A stretch of DNA of 64,000 nt from Streptomyces cinerochromogenes (lineage in GTDB: Bacteria > Actinomycetota > Actinomycetes > Streptomycetales > Streptomycetaceae): contig NZ_BMRM01000030.1 of NCBI RefSeq assembly GCF_014648635.1, positions 1 through 64,000 of the forward strand, in the 5' to 3' direction. Position numbers and translations under genes: made by a program. Below are positions 24,121-33,426 of this stretch, one piece after another. The notes beneath the pieces are model-generated. The model did not search any database. It had not been told where the DNA came from and saw nothing but the letters and a program-made list of their open reading frames with translations. How positions within the stretch are numbered: position 1 is the stretch's first letter; each line of letters opens with the position of its first letter.

Positions 24121-25508
24121 GCGCCCGCACCAACAAGCCGCACGAAGTCGTCGAGCAGGCACTCGCGCTGTCCCGCGCCGACGGCTGTGTCGTCATCGCC
24201 GACGAGCACTCGACCGCCAACCTGCGCTGGGCGGGCAACGCGCTCACCACCAACGGCGTGACCCGGGGCCGTACGCTCACCGTGATCGCCACCGTGGACG
24301 GCAAGGAGGGCACCGCCTCGGGGGTGGTGTCACGGTCCGCGGTCACCGCGGAGGAGCTGGAGCCGCTGGTGCGGGCCGCCGAGGCCGCCGCGCGCGGTGC
24401 CGGGCCCGCCGAGGACGCGCAGCCGCTGGTCAGCGGGGTGCCGGAGTCACCGGACTTCACGGACGCGCCCGCCGAGACGTCCTCCGCCGTGTTCGCCGAC
24501 TTCGCCCCGGCCCTCGGCGAGGCCTTCGCACGCGCGCGTGCCGGCGACCGGGAGCTGTACGGCTTCGCCAACCACGAGCTGGTGTCGACGTACCTGGGCA
24601 CGTCCACCGGGCTGCGCCTCAGGCACGACCAGCCCACCGGCACCCTGGAGCTGAACGCCAAGTCCCCGGACCGCACCCGTTCGGCGTGGGCCGGCCGGTC
24701 CACCCGGGACTTCAAGGACGTCGACCCGGGCGCACTCGACGCCGAGCTGGCCGTACGGCTCGGCTGGGCGGAGCGGCGCGTCGACCTGCCCGCGGGGCGC
24801 TACGAGACGCTGCTGCCGCCCACCGCCGTGGCGGACCTGCTCATCTACCAGCTGTGGTCGGCGTCGGGCCGGGACGCGGCCGAGGGCCGGACGGTGTTCT
24901 CCAAGCCGGGCGGCGGCACCCGGGTCGGCGAGAGGCTGAGCGAGCTGCCGCTGACCCTGCGCAGCGACCCGAACGAGCCGGGTCTGGAGTGCCCGCCCTT
25001 CCTCATCGCCCACTCCTCCGGCGGCGACCAGTCGGTGTTCGACAACGGGCTGCCGGCCCACGCCACGGAGTGGATCAGCAGGGGCGTGCTGCGGCACCTG
25101 ACGACGACCCGGCACAGCGCCGCCCTGACCGGGCTGCCGGTCGCGCCGGCGCTCGGGAACCTGATCCTGGACGGCGGCAACCGGTCCCTGGAGGAGATGG
25201 TCGCGGACACCGAGCGCGGGCTGCTGCTGACCTGCCTGTGGTACATCCGCGAGGTCGACCCGGCCACGCTGCTGCTGACGGGCCTGACCCGGGACGGCGT
25301 CTACCTCGTGGAGAACGGTGAGGTGACCGGGCAGGTGAACAACTTCCGGTTCAACGAGTCGCCGGTGGACCTGCTGGGCCGGGCCACGGAGGCGGGGCGG
25401 ACCGAGAAGACGCTCCCGCGTGAGTGGAGCGACTGGTTCACCCGGGCCGCGATGCCCGCGCTGCGGATCCCCGATTTCAACATGAGCTCTGTCAGCCAGG
25501 GCGTATAA
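24117..25508 (+). CDS. pmbA: TldE/PmbA metalloprotease subunit
   Basis: A 463-residue TldE/PmbA-family protein. It lacks the HExxxH motif of TldD, as TldE subunits do, and supplies the non-metal half of the heterodimer. Recognisable segments include FIEDGG-like LDGGNRSLEEMVAD and LLLTCLWYIREVDPATLLLTG near the C-terminus. Translation is coupled to tldD through an ATGA overlap (24117-24120). The 66-base gap to tyrS has no terminator, so tyrS may be partly co-transcribed. Confidence 0.93.
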   Translation: MSARTNKPHEVVEQALALSRADGCVVIADEHSTANLRWAGNALTTNGVTRGRTLTVIATVDGKEGTASGVVSRSAVTAEELEPLVRAAEAAARGAGPAEDAQPLVSGVPESPDFTDAPAETSSAVFADFAPALGEAFARARAGDRELYGFANHELVSTYLGTSTGLRLRHDQPTGTLELNAKSPDRTRSAWAGRSTRDFKDVDPGALDAELAVRLGWAERRVDLPAGRYETLLPPTAVADLLIYQLWSASGRDAAEGRTVFSKPGGGTRVGERLSELPLTLRSDPNEPGLECPPFLIAHSSGGDQSVFDNGLPAHATEWISRGVLRHLTTTRHSAALTGLPVAPALGNLILDGGNRSLEEMVADTERGLLLTCLWYIREVDPATLLLTGLTRDGVYLVENGEVTGQVNNFRFNESPVDLLGRATEAGRTEKTLPREWSDWFTRAAMPALRIPDFNMSSVSQGV

Positions 25509-25574
25509 CCTCGTAGACGTTCGTGGTCGGGTGTCACCCGGCCGCCAGAAGATCACCAAGGAGACACGAGAACC

Positions 25575-26843
25575 GTGACGGACATCGTCGACGAGCTGAA
25601 GTGGCGGGGGCTCATCGCCCTCTCCACGGACGAGGACGCACTGCGCAAGGCGTTCGCGGACGGTCCCGTCACGTTCTATTGCGGCTTCGACCCGACCGCG
25701 CCCAGCCTGCACCTCGGCAACCTGGTGCAGATCCTGACGATGCGCCGCATCCAGGAGGCGGGCAACCGTCCGCTGGCGCTGGTCGGCGGTGCCACGGGTC
25801 TCATCGGCGACCCGAAGCCCACGGCCGAGCGCACGCTGAACGCGCCGGAGGTCGTGGCCGGCTGGGTGGAGCGGCTGCGCGCGCAGATCGAGCCGCTGCT
25901 CCACTTCGACGGTCCGAACGCCGCGGTGATGGTCAACAACCTGGACTGGACCCAGGGCCTGTCGGCCATCGAGTTCCTGCGGGACATCGGCAAGCACTTC
26001 CGGGTCAACAAGATGATCGCCAAGGAGGCCGTCTCCCGGCGGCTCAACTCCGACGCGGGCATCAGCTACACCGAGTTCAGCTACCAGATCCTGCAGGGCA
26101 TGGACTTCCTGGAGCTGTACCGGCGGCACGGCTGCACGCTGCAGACCGGCGGCAGCGACCAGTGGGGCAACCTCACCTCGGGCACGGACCTGATCCACCG
26201 GGCCGAGCCGGACGCCGTGGTGCACGCGCTGGGCACCCCGCTGATCACCAAGGCGGACGGCACCAAGTTCGGCAAGACCGAGTCCGGGACGGTGTGGCTC
26301 GACCCGGAGATGACCACGCCGTACGCGTTCTACCAGTTCTGGGTCAACGCGGACGACCGGGACGTCTCCAAGTTCCTGCGCATCTTCAGCTTCAGGTCCC
26401 GTGAGGAGATCGAGGAGCTGGAGCGGCAGACGCAGGAGCGTCCGCAGGCCCGGGCGGCTCAGCGGGCGCTCGCCGAGGAGCTGACGACGCTGGTGCACGG
26501 CGCCGACCAGACGGCCGCGGTGATCGCCGCGTCGCGTGCCCTGTTCGGGCAGGGCGAGCTGGCCGAGCTGGACGGGCGGACGCTGGCCGCGGCGCTGGCC
26601 GAGGTGCCGAACGTCCAGGTCACCGAGCTGGCTCCGGTGGTGGACCTGTTCGCCGAGGTCGGCCTGGTCGCCAGCAAGTCCGCCGCGCGGCGGACCGTGA
26701 AGGAGGGCGGGGCCTACGTGAACAACGTGAAGGTCACCGCCGAGGACGCGGTGCCGGCGGCGGAGGATCTGATTCACGGGCGGTGGCTGGTGCTGCGGCG
26801 CGGGAAGAAGAACCTGGCCGCAGTGGAGGTCACGGGCGCCTGA
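25575..26843 (+). CDS. tyrS: Tyrosyl-tRNA synthetase
   Basis: A 422-residue class I aminoacyl-tRNA synthetase. The HIGH signature is HLGN (in [13 protein letters not shown], residues 39-51), tyrosine-binding residues lie in [14 protein letters not shown] and TGGSDQWGN, the KMSKS loop is KFGKT, and a C-terminal S4 RNA-binding domain (about 350-420) includes [18 protein letters not shown]. The length is normal for the bacterial TyrRS of the TyrS (not TyrZ) type. GTG 25575 has AAGGAG at 25558-25563. I see no T-box leader. Confidence 0.97.
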   Translation: MTDIVDELKWRGLIALSTDEDALRKAFADGPVTFYCGFDPTAPSLHLGNLVQILTMRRIQEAGNRPLALVGGATGLIGDPKPTAERTLNAPEVVAGWVERLRAQIEPLLHFDGPNAAVMVNNLDWTQGLSAIEFLRDIGKHFRVNKMIAKEAVSRRLNSDAGISYTEFSYQILQGMDFLELYRRHGCTLQTGGSDQWGNLTSGTDLIHRAEPDAVVHALGTPLITKADGTKFGKTESGTVWLDPEMTTPYAFYQFWVNADDRDVSKFLRIFSFRSREEIEELERQTQERPQARAAQRALAEELTTLVHGADQTAAVIAASRALFGQGELAELDGRTLAAALAEVPNVQVTELAPVVDLFAEVGLVASKSAARRTVKEGGAYVNNVKVTAEDAVPAAEDLIHGRWLVLRRGKKNLAAVEVTGA

Positions 26844-26897
26844 GCGCCGTCGGGGGCGTGGGGACGCCGACGCGGCCCCGCGCCCCTGTCTTCGCAG

Positions 26898-26919
26898 GCC
26901 TTCGCAGGCCTGCGAAGGC
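26898..26919. terminator. Hairpin between convergent tyrS and the GlsB-family gene
   Basis: GCCTTCGCAG (26898-26907) and CTGCGAAGGC (26910-26919) form a 10-base stem with a two-base gap. The left arm is the second of two direct copies of TTCGCAGGCC. It ends tyrS and, in the other direction, lies at the end of the convergent small gene. Confidence 0.7.
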
Positions 26920-27204
26920 TCAGGCCCGCTGCTGCTGCTTCCGCTTGCCCAGCGTCGCCATGTAGAGGGCGTCCACGGCCGCGACGATGATGATGGCGGC
27001 CACGAGCTGGAAGATGTGCCGGCTCCAGTCGATGCCCGGGGTCGCCTCCACGCCGACCGCGCGGGCGACCGCGTTGCCCACGATGGCGCCCAGCATGCCG
27101 CAGATCGTGGTCAGCCACAGGGGGCTGTGCTGTTTGCCCGGGATGATCGCCTTGGCGATGAGGCCCAGCACGAATCCCACGATGATCGCCCACAACCAGC
27201 CCAT
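26920..27204 (-). CDS. GlsB/YeaQ/YmgE-family small membrane protein
   Basis: A 94-residue membrane protein of the GlsB/YeaQ/YmgE (transglycosylase-associated) family, with three hydrophobic segments: residues ~2-21 (WLWAIIVGFVLGLIAKAII), 29-48 (GMLGAIVGN) and 63-83. It ends in a basic KRKQQQ tail. The family is stress-associated in several bacteria and its biochemical role is not established. ATG 27204 has CGAGGAGGCAG upstream. Confidence 0.88.
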   Translation of the reverse strand: MGWLWAIIVGFVLGLIAKAIIPGKQHSPLWLTTICGMLGAIVGNAVARAVGVEATPGIDWSRHIFQLVAAIIIVAAVDALYMATLGKRKQQQRA

Positions 27205-27450
27205 GGCTGCCTCCTCGTACGGCTCGACGTGAGCATTGCAGCCAGTGTGGTTCGGTCCGCCGTACGGCGCACGTCGGGTTCCCCCGTGCGCGGCGGGGGT
27301 CCGGGTGTCGTCGCAGGCAGAGGGCGACCCGGTCTCGAAGGCGGCGGGGGCGCGGCGTACCGTGGGAGGTGTCCCGGCCCGGTTTCCCCGCCGGGTGTGG
27401 ACGAGGGTGCGGGCCGGGAAGAGTCCGATGCGGGCGGATGGTGGAATGTG

Positions 27451-27831
27451 ATGCGGAAACAGCACGGCGGCAGCGCTCAGGTGTTCCGGATCACCGGTGC
27501 CCGGACCGGGCTCGCCGAGGATGTGCGGGGACGGCAGCGGCGTTACGTGATCTCGATGTCGATCCGTACCGTCTCGGTGATCCTGGCGGTCGCCCTGTGG
27601 AACGTCGAGCGGCATGTCGCCATCGCCGCGCTGGTGCTCGGCGCGGTCCTGCCCTACATCGCCGTGGTGATCGCCAACGCGGGCCGGGAGCGGCCGCCGT
27701 CCCTTCCGTCGACGTTCGTCGCCACGCCGGTGCGGCCGATGATCTCGCCGGTCCAGGAGAAGTCCGAGGGCGAGGACGTGCCGCCGAATCCGGCGGCCGG
27801 AGTGCGCGGTGAGCGCCCCGGACCCGTCTGA
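27451..27831 (+). CDS. DUF3099 family membrane protein
   Basis: A 126-residue protein of the actinobacterial DUF3099 family. A cytoplasmic N-terminus (FRITGARTGLAEDVRGRQRRY) is followed by two membrane helices (~35-52 and 58-77), then a Pro-rich cytoplasmic tail. Function unknown. Start ATG 27451; a GTG one codon earlier is equally possible. The gene is divergent from the GlsB-family gene with a 246-base gap. Confidence 0.82.
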   Translation: MRKQHGGSAQVFRITGARTGLAEDVRGRQRRYVISMSIRTVSVILAVALWNVERHVAIAALVLGAVLPYIAVVIANAGRERPPSLPSTFVATPVRPMISPVQEKSEGEDVPPNPAAGVRGERPGPV

Positions 27832-27980
27832 GCAGGGCGGACGCGGCCGAAGCGGAATGCATTTATGCGCCATGCTCAAGAAAAGCTCAGATCAATCCTG
27901 CTGTTCCGGTGCCGGGCGGCGGGGTACCCGTGACATACTGCGTACGCGCTCCGCATCCCCCGTCGGAGCGATGGACCGAC

Positions 27981-28010
27981 GCCGGGCAGCTCCCCCCGTG
28001 GCTGCCCGGC
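27981..28010 (+). terminator. Perfect hairpin upstream of the small zinc-like protein gene
   Basis: GCCGGGCAGC (27981-27990) and GCTGCCCGGC (28001-28010) form a 10-base stem with a 10-base loop, followed by GTCGCCCTGTTTG. It lies 47 bases before the start codon at 28057, within what is probably the 5' leader. It could end DUF3099 transcription or act as a leader attenuator. Confidence 0.5.
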
Positions 28011-28056
28011 GTCGCCCTGTTTGCGCCCCTTCGTGAGACGACCCCGAGACGAAACC

Positions 28057-28275
28057 GTGAGTGACGAGACGCCGATCTGCTCCGCCAAGGGCTGCCGTGC
28101 CGCCGCCGTGTGGGTGCTGGCGTGGAACAACCCGAAGGTCCACACCCCGGAGCGGCGCAAGACATGGCTGGCCTGCGAGGAGCACCGCGAGCATCTGTCG
28201 CAGTTCCTCGGGGTCCGGGGATTCCTGAAGGACGTGGTGGCGTTCGAGGAGTGGCGGGCGGCCGAGGAGGCCTGA
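28057..28275 (+). CDS. Small cysteine/histidine-containing protein of unknown function
   Basis: A 72-residue soluble protein, probably metal-binding: Cys8-x4-Cys13 near the start (CSAKGC) and Cys39-x2-His42 (CEEH) could form one zinc site. Conserved-looking features are AAVWVLAWNNPKVH and HLSQFLGVRGFLKDVV. I recognise it only as a small protein conserved in Streptomyces next to moaA. GTG 28057 follows GACGAAACC, with a weak ribosome-binding site. Tandem GGGCCC-type repeats follow the stop. Confidence 0.7.
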   Translation: MSDETPICSAKGCRAAAVWVLAWNNPKVHTPERRKTWLACEEHREHLSQFLGVRGFLKDVVAFEEWRAAEEA

Positions 28276-28378
28276 ACCCGGGACCTGAACCCGGGGCGCC
28301 CTTGAACTCGGGGCCCGATCCCGCGGTGCCCTTGAGCCCGGGACCTTGAGCCCCGTCGCCCGGTCCGGACCGCCGGGT

Positions 28379-29368
28379 CTAGCCGCCGATCGCGGACATC
28401 GGGCGGTCCGGCTGCACGAACGACGGGTCGTCCAGGCCGGCTCCGGCCTTCTTGCCCCACATCGCCTGGCGCCAGATGCGGGCGATCTCCTCGTCCGGGG
28501 CGCCCGAGCGCAGCGCCGCGCGCAGGTCGGTCTCCTCGGTGGCGAACAGGCAGGTGCGTATCTGGCCGTCGGCGGTGAGGCGGGTGCGGTCGCAGGCGGC
28601 GCAGAACGGCCGGGTGACCGAGGCGATCACACCGACCCGGTGCGGACCGCCGTCGACGACCCAGCGTTCCGCCGGTGCCGAGCCGCGCTCGTCCGCGCCC
28701 TCGGGGCTGAGGTCGAAGCGGGTGCGCAGGGACGCGAGGATGTCCCCGGCGGTGACCATGCCCTCCCGCTTCCAGCCGTGCTGGGCGTCCAGGGGCATCT
28801 GCTCGATGAACCGCAGCTCGTACTCGTGCTCCATCGCCCAGGCGAGGAGGTCCGGGGCCTCGTCGTCGTTCAGCCCCGGCATCAGGACGGTGTTGACCTT
28901 GACGGGGGTCAGACCGGCCTCGCGGGCGGCTTCGAGGCCGTCCAGCACGTCCTTGTGGCGGTCGCGGCGGGTGAGGGTCTTGAAGACGTCCGGGCGGAGG
29001 GTGTCCAGGGAGACGTTGACCCGGTCCAGGCCCGCCGCCTTCAGGGCGGTCGCGGTGCGGTGGAGGCCGATGCCGTTGGTGGTGAGGGACATCTGCGGGC
29101 GCGGGTCCAGGGCCGCCACGCGCTCGACGATGCCGACCAGGCCGGGGCGCAGCAGCGGTTCGCCGCCGGTGAAGCGGACCTCCTCGACGCCGAGGACGCG
29201 GACCGCGATGTCGATGAGCCGGACGATCTCGTCGTCCGTGAGCAGGTCGGGCTTGGCCAGCCACTGCAGGCCCTCCTCGGGCATGCAGTAGGTGCAGCGC
29301 AGGTTGCACCGGTCGGTCAGCGAGACCCTCAGGTCGGTGGCCACTCGGCCGTAGGTGTCGATGAGCAC
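28379..29368 (-). CDS. moaA: GTP 3',8-cyclase MoaA (molybdenum cofactor)
   Basis: A radical-SAM enzyme that starts molybdopterin synthesis by cyclising GTP, acting with MoaC. The SAM-cluster motif CNLRCTYC is at residues 21-28, the SAM-binding GGEP lies in RFTGGEPLLRPG, and the C-terminal second [4Fe-4S] cluster Cys are in FCAACDRTRLT plus IRTCLF. The conserved terminal Gly-Gly (SAIGG) is present. I choose GTG 29368 (329 residues, the family length) because GGGAGGGGG lies 8 bases upstream; ATG 29398 would add ten charged residues with no ribosome-binding site. Confidence 0.93.
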   Translation of the reverse strand: MLIDTYGRVATDLRVSLTDRCNLRCTYCMPEEGLQWLAKPDLLTDDEIVRLIDIAVRVLGVEEVRFTGGEPLLRPGLVGIVERVAALDPRPQMSLTTNGIGLHRTATALKAAGLDRVNVSLDTLRPDVFKTLTRRDRHKDVLDGLEAAREAGLTPVKVNTVLMPGLNDDEAPDLLAWAMEHEYELRFIEQMPLDAQHGWKREGMVTAGDILASLRTRFDLSPEGADERGSAPAERWVVDGGPHRVGVIASVTRPFCAACDRTRLTADGQIRTCLFATEETDLRAALRSGAPDEEIARIWRQAMWGKKAGAGLDDPSFVQPDRPMSAIGG

Positions 29369-29485
29369 GTGGGCCCCCTCCCTCTCCCGGTCACTCATTT
29401 TCGGTGGTGCGTACGTCCTCCGTCACCTGTGAGCCTACGTGACCTCACCGACATCGACAGCGACCTGATCCCACGAGGTACGGCG

Positions 29486-29527
29486 CGACCGCGTCGTAGG
29501 ACCGTACAGTCCCCTGCGACGCGGTCG
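29486..29527 (-). terminator. Terminator hairpin after the symporter gene
   Basis: CGACCGCGTCG (29486-29496) pairs with CGACGCGGTCG (29517-29527), a perfect 11-base stem, 14 bases beyond the symporter stop and upstream of moaA. Confidence 0.7.
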
Positions 29528-29540
29528 TCCGTAGGAATCC

Positions 29541-31166
29541 TCAGTGCGCCCCGGTGCCGGTCAGGGACCGCACCTCCAGTTCCGCGTACTTGCCCTCGTC
29601 CGGGGCCTCCTTCGACATCAGGGTGCCCACGACGCCGAGGAGGAACCCGACCGGGATGGAGATGATGCCGGGGTTCTCCAGCGGGAACCACTGGAAGTCG
29701 GCCTCCGGGAACATCGAGGTCGGCTTGCCGGAGACGACCGGGGAGAACAGCACCAGGCCGACCGCGGTGACCAGGCCTCCGTAGATGGACCACAGCGCGC
29801 CCGTGGTGGTGAACCGCTTCCAGAACAGGCTGTAGAGGATGGTCGGCAGGTTGGCGGAGGCGGCGACCGCGAAGGCGAGGGCGACGAGGCCCGCCACGTT
29901 CAGATCGCGGGCCAGGGCGCCGAGCACGATGGAGACCGCGCCGATGCCGACGGTGGCCCATCGGGCGGCGCTCACCTCCTGCTTCTCGGTGGCCTGTCCC
30001 TTCCTGATGACGTTCGCGTAGATGTCGTGGGCGAACGAGGACGAGGAGGCCAGGGTCAGGCCGGCGACGACCGCGAGGATCGTGGCGAAGGCGACCGCGG
30101 AGATGGTGGCGAGCAGGACGGCTCCCCAGCCGGAGTCGACGCCGCCCAGGTGCAGGGCCAGCAGGGGGGCCGCCGTGTTGCCCGCCTTGTTGGAGGCGAT
30201 GATCTCGTCCGGTTTGATGAGCGCGGCGGCACCGAAGCCGAGGGCGAGGGTCATCAGGTAGAAGGCGCCGATCAGGCCGATCGCCCAGATCACGGACTTC
30301 CGGGCGGCCTTGGCGGTGGGGACCGTGTAGAAGCGGATCAGGATGTGCGGCAGGCCGGCGGTGCCGAGGACGAGGGCGATGCCGAGCGAGAGGAAGTCCA
30401 GCTTGGTGGTGCCGGTGGCGCCGTACTTCAGGCCGGGCTCCAGGAACGCGCTGCCCTTGCCGCTGTTGTCGGCGGCCCTGCCGAGCAGGTCGGAGATGTT
30501 GAAGTCGAACTTCAGCAGCACCAGGAAGGTCAGCAGCAGGGCGCCGATGATCAGCAGGACCGCCTTGACCATCTGGACCCAGGTGGTGCCCTTCATGCCG
30601 CCGATGGTGACGTACACGATCATCAGCACGCCGACCAGGGCGACGATGCCGATCTTGCCGCCGTCGCTGGTGATGCCGAGGAGCAGGGAGACGAGGACGC
30701 CGGCGCCGGCCATCTGCGCGAGCAGGTAGAAGATCGACACGACGATCGTGGAGGTACCGGCGGCGGTGCGGACGGGGCGCTGGCGCATCCGGTAGGCCAG
30801 TACGTCACCCATGGTGTAGCGGCCCGAGTTGCGCAGCGGTTCGGCGACCAGGAGCAGGGCGACGAGCCAGGCGACGAGGAAGCCGATGGAGTACAGGAAG
30901 CCGTCGTAGCCGAAGAGGGCGATGGCGCCGGCGATGCCGAGGAAGGACGCGGCGGACATGTAGTCGCCGGAGACGGCGAGGCCGTTCTGGAAGCCGGTGA
31001 ACTGCCGTCCGCCGGCGTAGAAGTCGGCGGCGTCCTTGGTCTGCCGGCCGGCCCAGACGGTGATGACGAGGGTCGCGGCGACGAACACCGCGAACAGGGT
31101 GATGATCAGCGTCCGGTGCTCGCTCGCCTCGCCGGCGGCGAGCAGGGTGTGCGACGCGGGGCTCAT
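29541..31166 (-). CDS. Sodium:solute symporter, ActP-like cation/acetate type
   Basis: A 541-residue SSS-family symporter with about 13 membrane helices. Typical motifs are ADFYAGGRQFTGFQNGLAVS near the start, MSAASFLGIAGAIALFGYDG, GTAGLPHILIRFYTVP and SSSSFAHDIYANVI. The acetate/pyruvate ActP/MctC group shows the same order of motifs. It starts at ATG 31166 and overlaps the upstream DUF485 gene by four bases (ATGA), the usual ActP-YjcH pairing. It probably imports acetate or other short monocarboxylates; the exact substrate is inferred. Confidence 0.92.
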   Translation of the reverse strand: MSPASHTLLAAGEASEHRTLIITLFAVFVAATLVITVWAGRQTKDAADFYAGGRQFTGFQNGLAVSGDYMSAASFLGIAGAIALFGYDGFLYSIGFLVAWLVALLLVAEPLRNSGRYTMGDVLAYRMRQRPVRTAAGTSTIVVSIFYLLAQMAGAGVLVSLLLGITSDGGKIGIVALVGVLMIVYVTIGGMKGTTWVQMVKAVLLIIGALLLTFLVLLKFDFNISDLLGRAADNSGKGSAFLEPGLKYGATGTTKLDFLSLGIALVLGTAGLPHILIRFYTVPTAKAARKSVIWAIGLIGAFYLMTLALGFGAAALIKPDEIIASNKAGNTAAPLLALHLGGVDSGWGAVLLATISAVAFATILAVVAGLTLASSSSFAHDIYANVIRKGQATEKQEVSAARWATVGIGAVSIVLGALARDLNVAGLVALAFAVAASANLPTILYSLFWKRFTTTGALWSIYGGLVTAVGLVLFSPVVSGKPTSMFPEADFQWFPLENPGIISIPVGFLLGVVGTLMSKEAPDEGKYAELEVRSLTGTGAH

Positions 31167-31519
31167 GCTCCGCCCTCCATCCGGGACTTGATGGCCTCGG
31201 CCTTCGGGTCGAGCTCGGCGGCGGCGTGCCGCGCGTACCACCAGGCGATGAGGAACGTGGTGAGGAACTGGGCGAGGCCCAGGACGAGGGCCACGTTGAT
31301 GTTGCCGACGACCTTGGTGCCCATGAAATCGCCCGCGTAGTTGGAGAGCAGGACGTACAGCAGGTACCAGGCGGTGAAGGCGATGGTCAGCGGGAAGGCG
31401 AAGGAGCGGTGGGCGCGGCGCAGTTCACCGAACTCCGCGCTCTGCTGCACCTCGGTGAACTCCTCGGTGGAGGGAAGGGAAGCTGGGGGTTTCGCGGGTG
31501 GCGGTGTCTCGGTAGCCAC
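31163..31519 (-). CDS. DUF485 membrane protein (YjcH-like, symporter partner)
   Basis: A 118-residue inner-membrane protein of the DUF485 family with two helices (about 46-68 and 80-102) joined by a short loop (NYAGDFMGTKVVGNIN). The N-terminus is Pro-rich. DUF485 genes nearly always precede ActP-type symporters, as here, where the stop overlaps the symporter start. I use GTG 31519 (VATETPP), which has GAGGAGAGC just upstream; ATG 31543 would bury that site inside the gene. Confidence 0.88.
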   Translation of the reverse strand: MATETPPPAKPPASLPSTEEFTEVQQSAEFGELRRAHRSFAFPLTIAFTAWYLLYVLLSNYAGDFMGTKVVGNINVALVLGLAQFLTTFLIAWWYARHAAAELDPKAEAIKSRMEGGA

Positions 31520-31806
31520 GGGCTCTCCTCGCGTCACGGACATGCGCTGTCTGGCCTCACAGGACCGGGGGTCACGTTACCGGTAGTCGCGATGCGACTC
31601 CGTTGTGTGATCCCGGCGGCGGGGGTGCCGGCTCGACGGATCCCCCGTCCACGGTCACGGCGCCCCGTGCGGACCGGTTCACGTCCGCCGGACTCTTTCG
31701 GAGATCGCGCGCGGCAGATAGCTTCGGCCTGCACCACTCGTCATGTACCTGCCCGAGCACCACCTGTGTCTCGGGCGGTTCCGTATCCGGATGATGTGGA
31801 GATCCC

Positions 31807-33333
31807 ATGGCTCATCTGCGCTCCAGACGCCGCCTCGCGCTCGCCGTGCCGGTCGTGCTGTCGCTGACCGCCTCGCTCGGCTTCCTGCCGTCGGTGGCCT
31901 CGGCGGCGCCCGCCGCCGGCACGGTGGCGCGGGCGGCGGACGGTCCGAATCTCGCCTACGTGGTCAACACCCGCACCGACCACCGCACGATCGAGTCCGT
32001 GCGGCGCGAGATAGTGCGCAACGGCGGGACGGTCGTGGCCGGTTACGACCGGATCGGCGTCATCGTCGCCCACTCCGCGAACCCGGACTTCGGCGCGCGG
32101 ATGCGTGCGGTGCGCGGGGTCGACTCGGCGGGCGCGACCCGCACGGCACCGCTCAGCGCGGCGGGGACCACGGAGGAGGGCGCGGCCCAGGTGCTGTCCC
32201 GGGCGGAGCTGACACGGCTCGCGGCGAGTGCGGCGGCGGGCGAGGAGCCGCTGGAGGCCGACCAGTGGGACCTGCGGGCGATCGGCGCCGACAGGGCCGC
32301 CCGGATCAACCCGGGCAGCCGGAACGTGACGGTCGGGGTCATCGACACGGGCGTCGACGACACCCATCCGGACATCGCCCCGAACTTCTCCGCGTCCCAG
32401 TCGGCGAACTGCGTGAGCGGCAAGGCGGACACCACGTACGGCGCGTGGCGGCCGGCGGACGCCGACCACTACCACGGCACCCATGTGGCCGGTGAGATCG
32501 CCGCGGCCCGCAACGGCATCGGCGTGGCGGGGGTGGCGCCCGGGGTGAAGGTCGCGAGCATCACCGTGGCCCAGCCGGACTCGACTTCGCTGTTCTACCC
32601 GGAGAGCGTGGTCTGCGCGTTCGTGTTCGCCGCGGACCACGGCATCGAGATCACCAACAACAGCTACTACGTCGATCCATGGCTGTACAACTGCATGGAC
32701 GACCCCGATCAACGTGCCATCGTTGACGCGGTCAACAGGGCTCAGCTGTACGCACAGCGCAAGGGCACGCTCAACGTCGCCTCGGCGGGCAACTCCAACG
32801 ACGACCTGGACGCCGACGCGATCGTGGACGACTCCAGCCCCGACGACTCGACGGCCCACACCCGCACGGTCGACCCGCACGAGTGCTTCGACGTGCCGAC
32901 CCAGCTGCCCGGCGTGGTGACCGTCAGCGCGGTGGGCGTGAAGGGCGCCAAGTCGTACTACTCCAGCTACGGCCGGGGCGTGGTCGACGTCGCCGGTCCG
33001 GGCGGCGACAAGTACCAGATCCCGGACACGCCGTCGAAGAACGGCCGCATCCTGTCCACCCTGCCGAACAACCAGTACGGCTTCCTGCAGGGCACCTCCA
33101 TGGCCTCGCCGCACGTCGCCGCGGTGGCCGCGCTGCTCAAGTCGGCGCACCCGCACGCCACTCCGGCCGAGCTGCAGGCTCTGCTGAAGGCGCAGGCGGA
33201 CAACCCGGGCTGCCCGACGGAGCCGTACGACGGTGACGGCGACGGAGTCGTGGACGCGACGTGCGCCGGGGGCAAGCGGGTGAACGGCTTCTACGGCTTC
33301 GGTGTCGTCAACGCGTTGCGGGCGGTCAAGTAG
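31807..33333 (+). CDS. Secreted subtilisin-like serine protease (S8 family)
   Basis: A 508-residue secreted protease. The signal peptide is about 1-34 (RRRLALAVPVVLSLTA, cleavage at ASA-APA). An inhibitor-like propeptide (~45-150) is followed by the S8 catalytic domain with the triad Asp180 (VIDTGVDD), His223 (HGTHVAG) and Ser431 (GTSMASPHVA). The oxyanion Asn lies in SAGNSNDD. Two late cysteines (CPTEP and DATCAGG) could form a disulfide. The start ATG follows a GGAGATCCC ribosome-binding site. It probably serves extracellular protein degradation, common in streptomycetes. Confidence 0.94.
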   Translation: MAHLRSRRRLALAVPVVLSLTASLGFLPSVASAAPAAGTVARAADGPNLAYVVNTRTDHRTIESVRREIVRNGGTVVAGYDRIGVIVAHSANPDFGARMRAVRGVDSAGATRTAPLSAAGTTEEGAAQVLSRAELTRLAASAAAGEEPLEADQWDLRAIGADRAARINPGSRNVTVGVIDTGVDDTHPDIAPNFSASQSANCVSGKADTTYGAWRPADADHYHGTHVAGEIAAARNGIGVAGVAPGVKVASITVAQPDSTSLFYPESVVCAFVFAADHGIEITNNSYYVDPWLYNCMDDPDQRAIVDAVNRAQLYAQRKGTLNVASAGNSNDDLDADAIVDDSSPDDSTAHTRTVDPHECFDVPTQLPGVVTVSAVGVKGAKSYYSSYGRGVVDVAGPGGDKYQIPDTPSKNGRILSTLPNNQYGFLQGTSMASPHVAAVAALLKSAHPHATPAELQALLKAQADNPGCPTEPYDGDGDGVVDATCAGGKRVNGFYGFGVVNALRAVK

Positions 33334-33396
33334 CCGGCGGTTCACATCCAGGGCGTCCACCTCACCATGCACTCTTGATCGCCATCGCTGCTGATG

Positions 33397-33409
33397 TTGA
33401 TTGAATCAA
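33397..33409. promoter_or_regulatory. AT-rich operator-like palindrome before the CoA-transferase gene
   Basis: TTGATT-G-AATCAA is a perfect 6-base inverted repeat in a stretch that is strikingly AT-rich for this genome (about 33373-33430, with TAATGCATAGT following). It begins 18 bases before the ATG at 33427. It looks like a repressor site over or beside the promoter. The binding protein is unknown. Confidence 0.5.
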
Positions 33410-33426
33410 TAATGCATAGTGAAGTC

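Noticed and set aside
25509-25574. T-box leader upstream of tyrS
   Set aside because: The gap is only 66 bases and has no T-box core motif or specifier hairpin; tyrS simply follows pmbA.
29369-29540. Molybdenum-cofactor riboswitch upstream of moaA
   Set aside because: The hairpin at 29486-29527 is best explained as the terminator of the symporter gene; no Moco-RNA core motif is visible.
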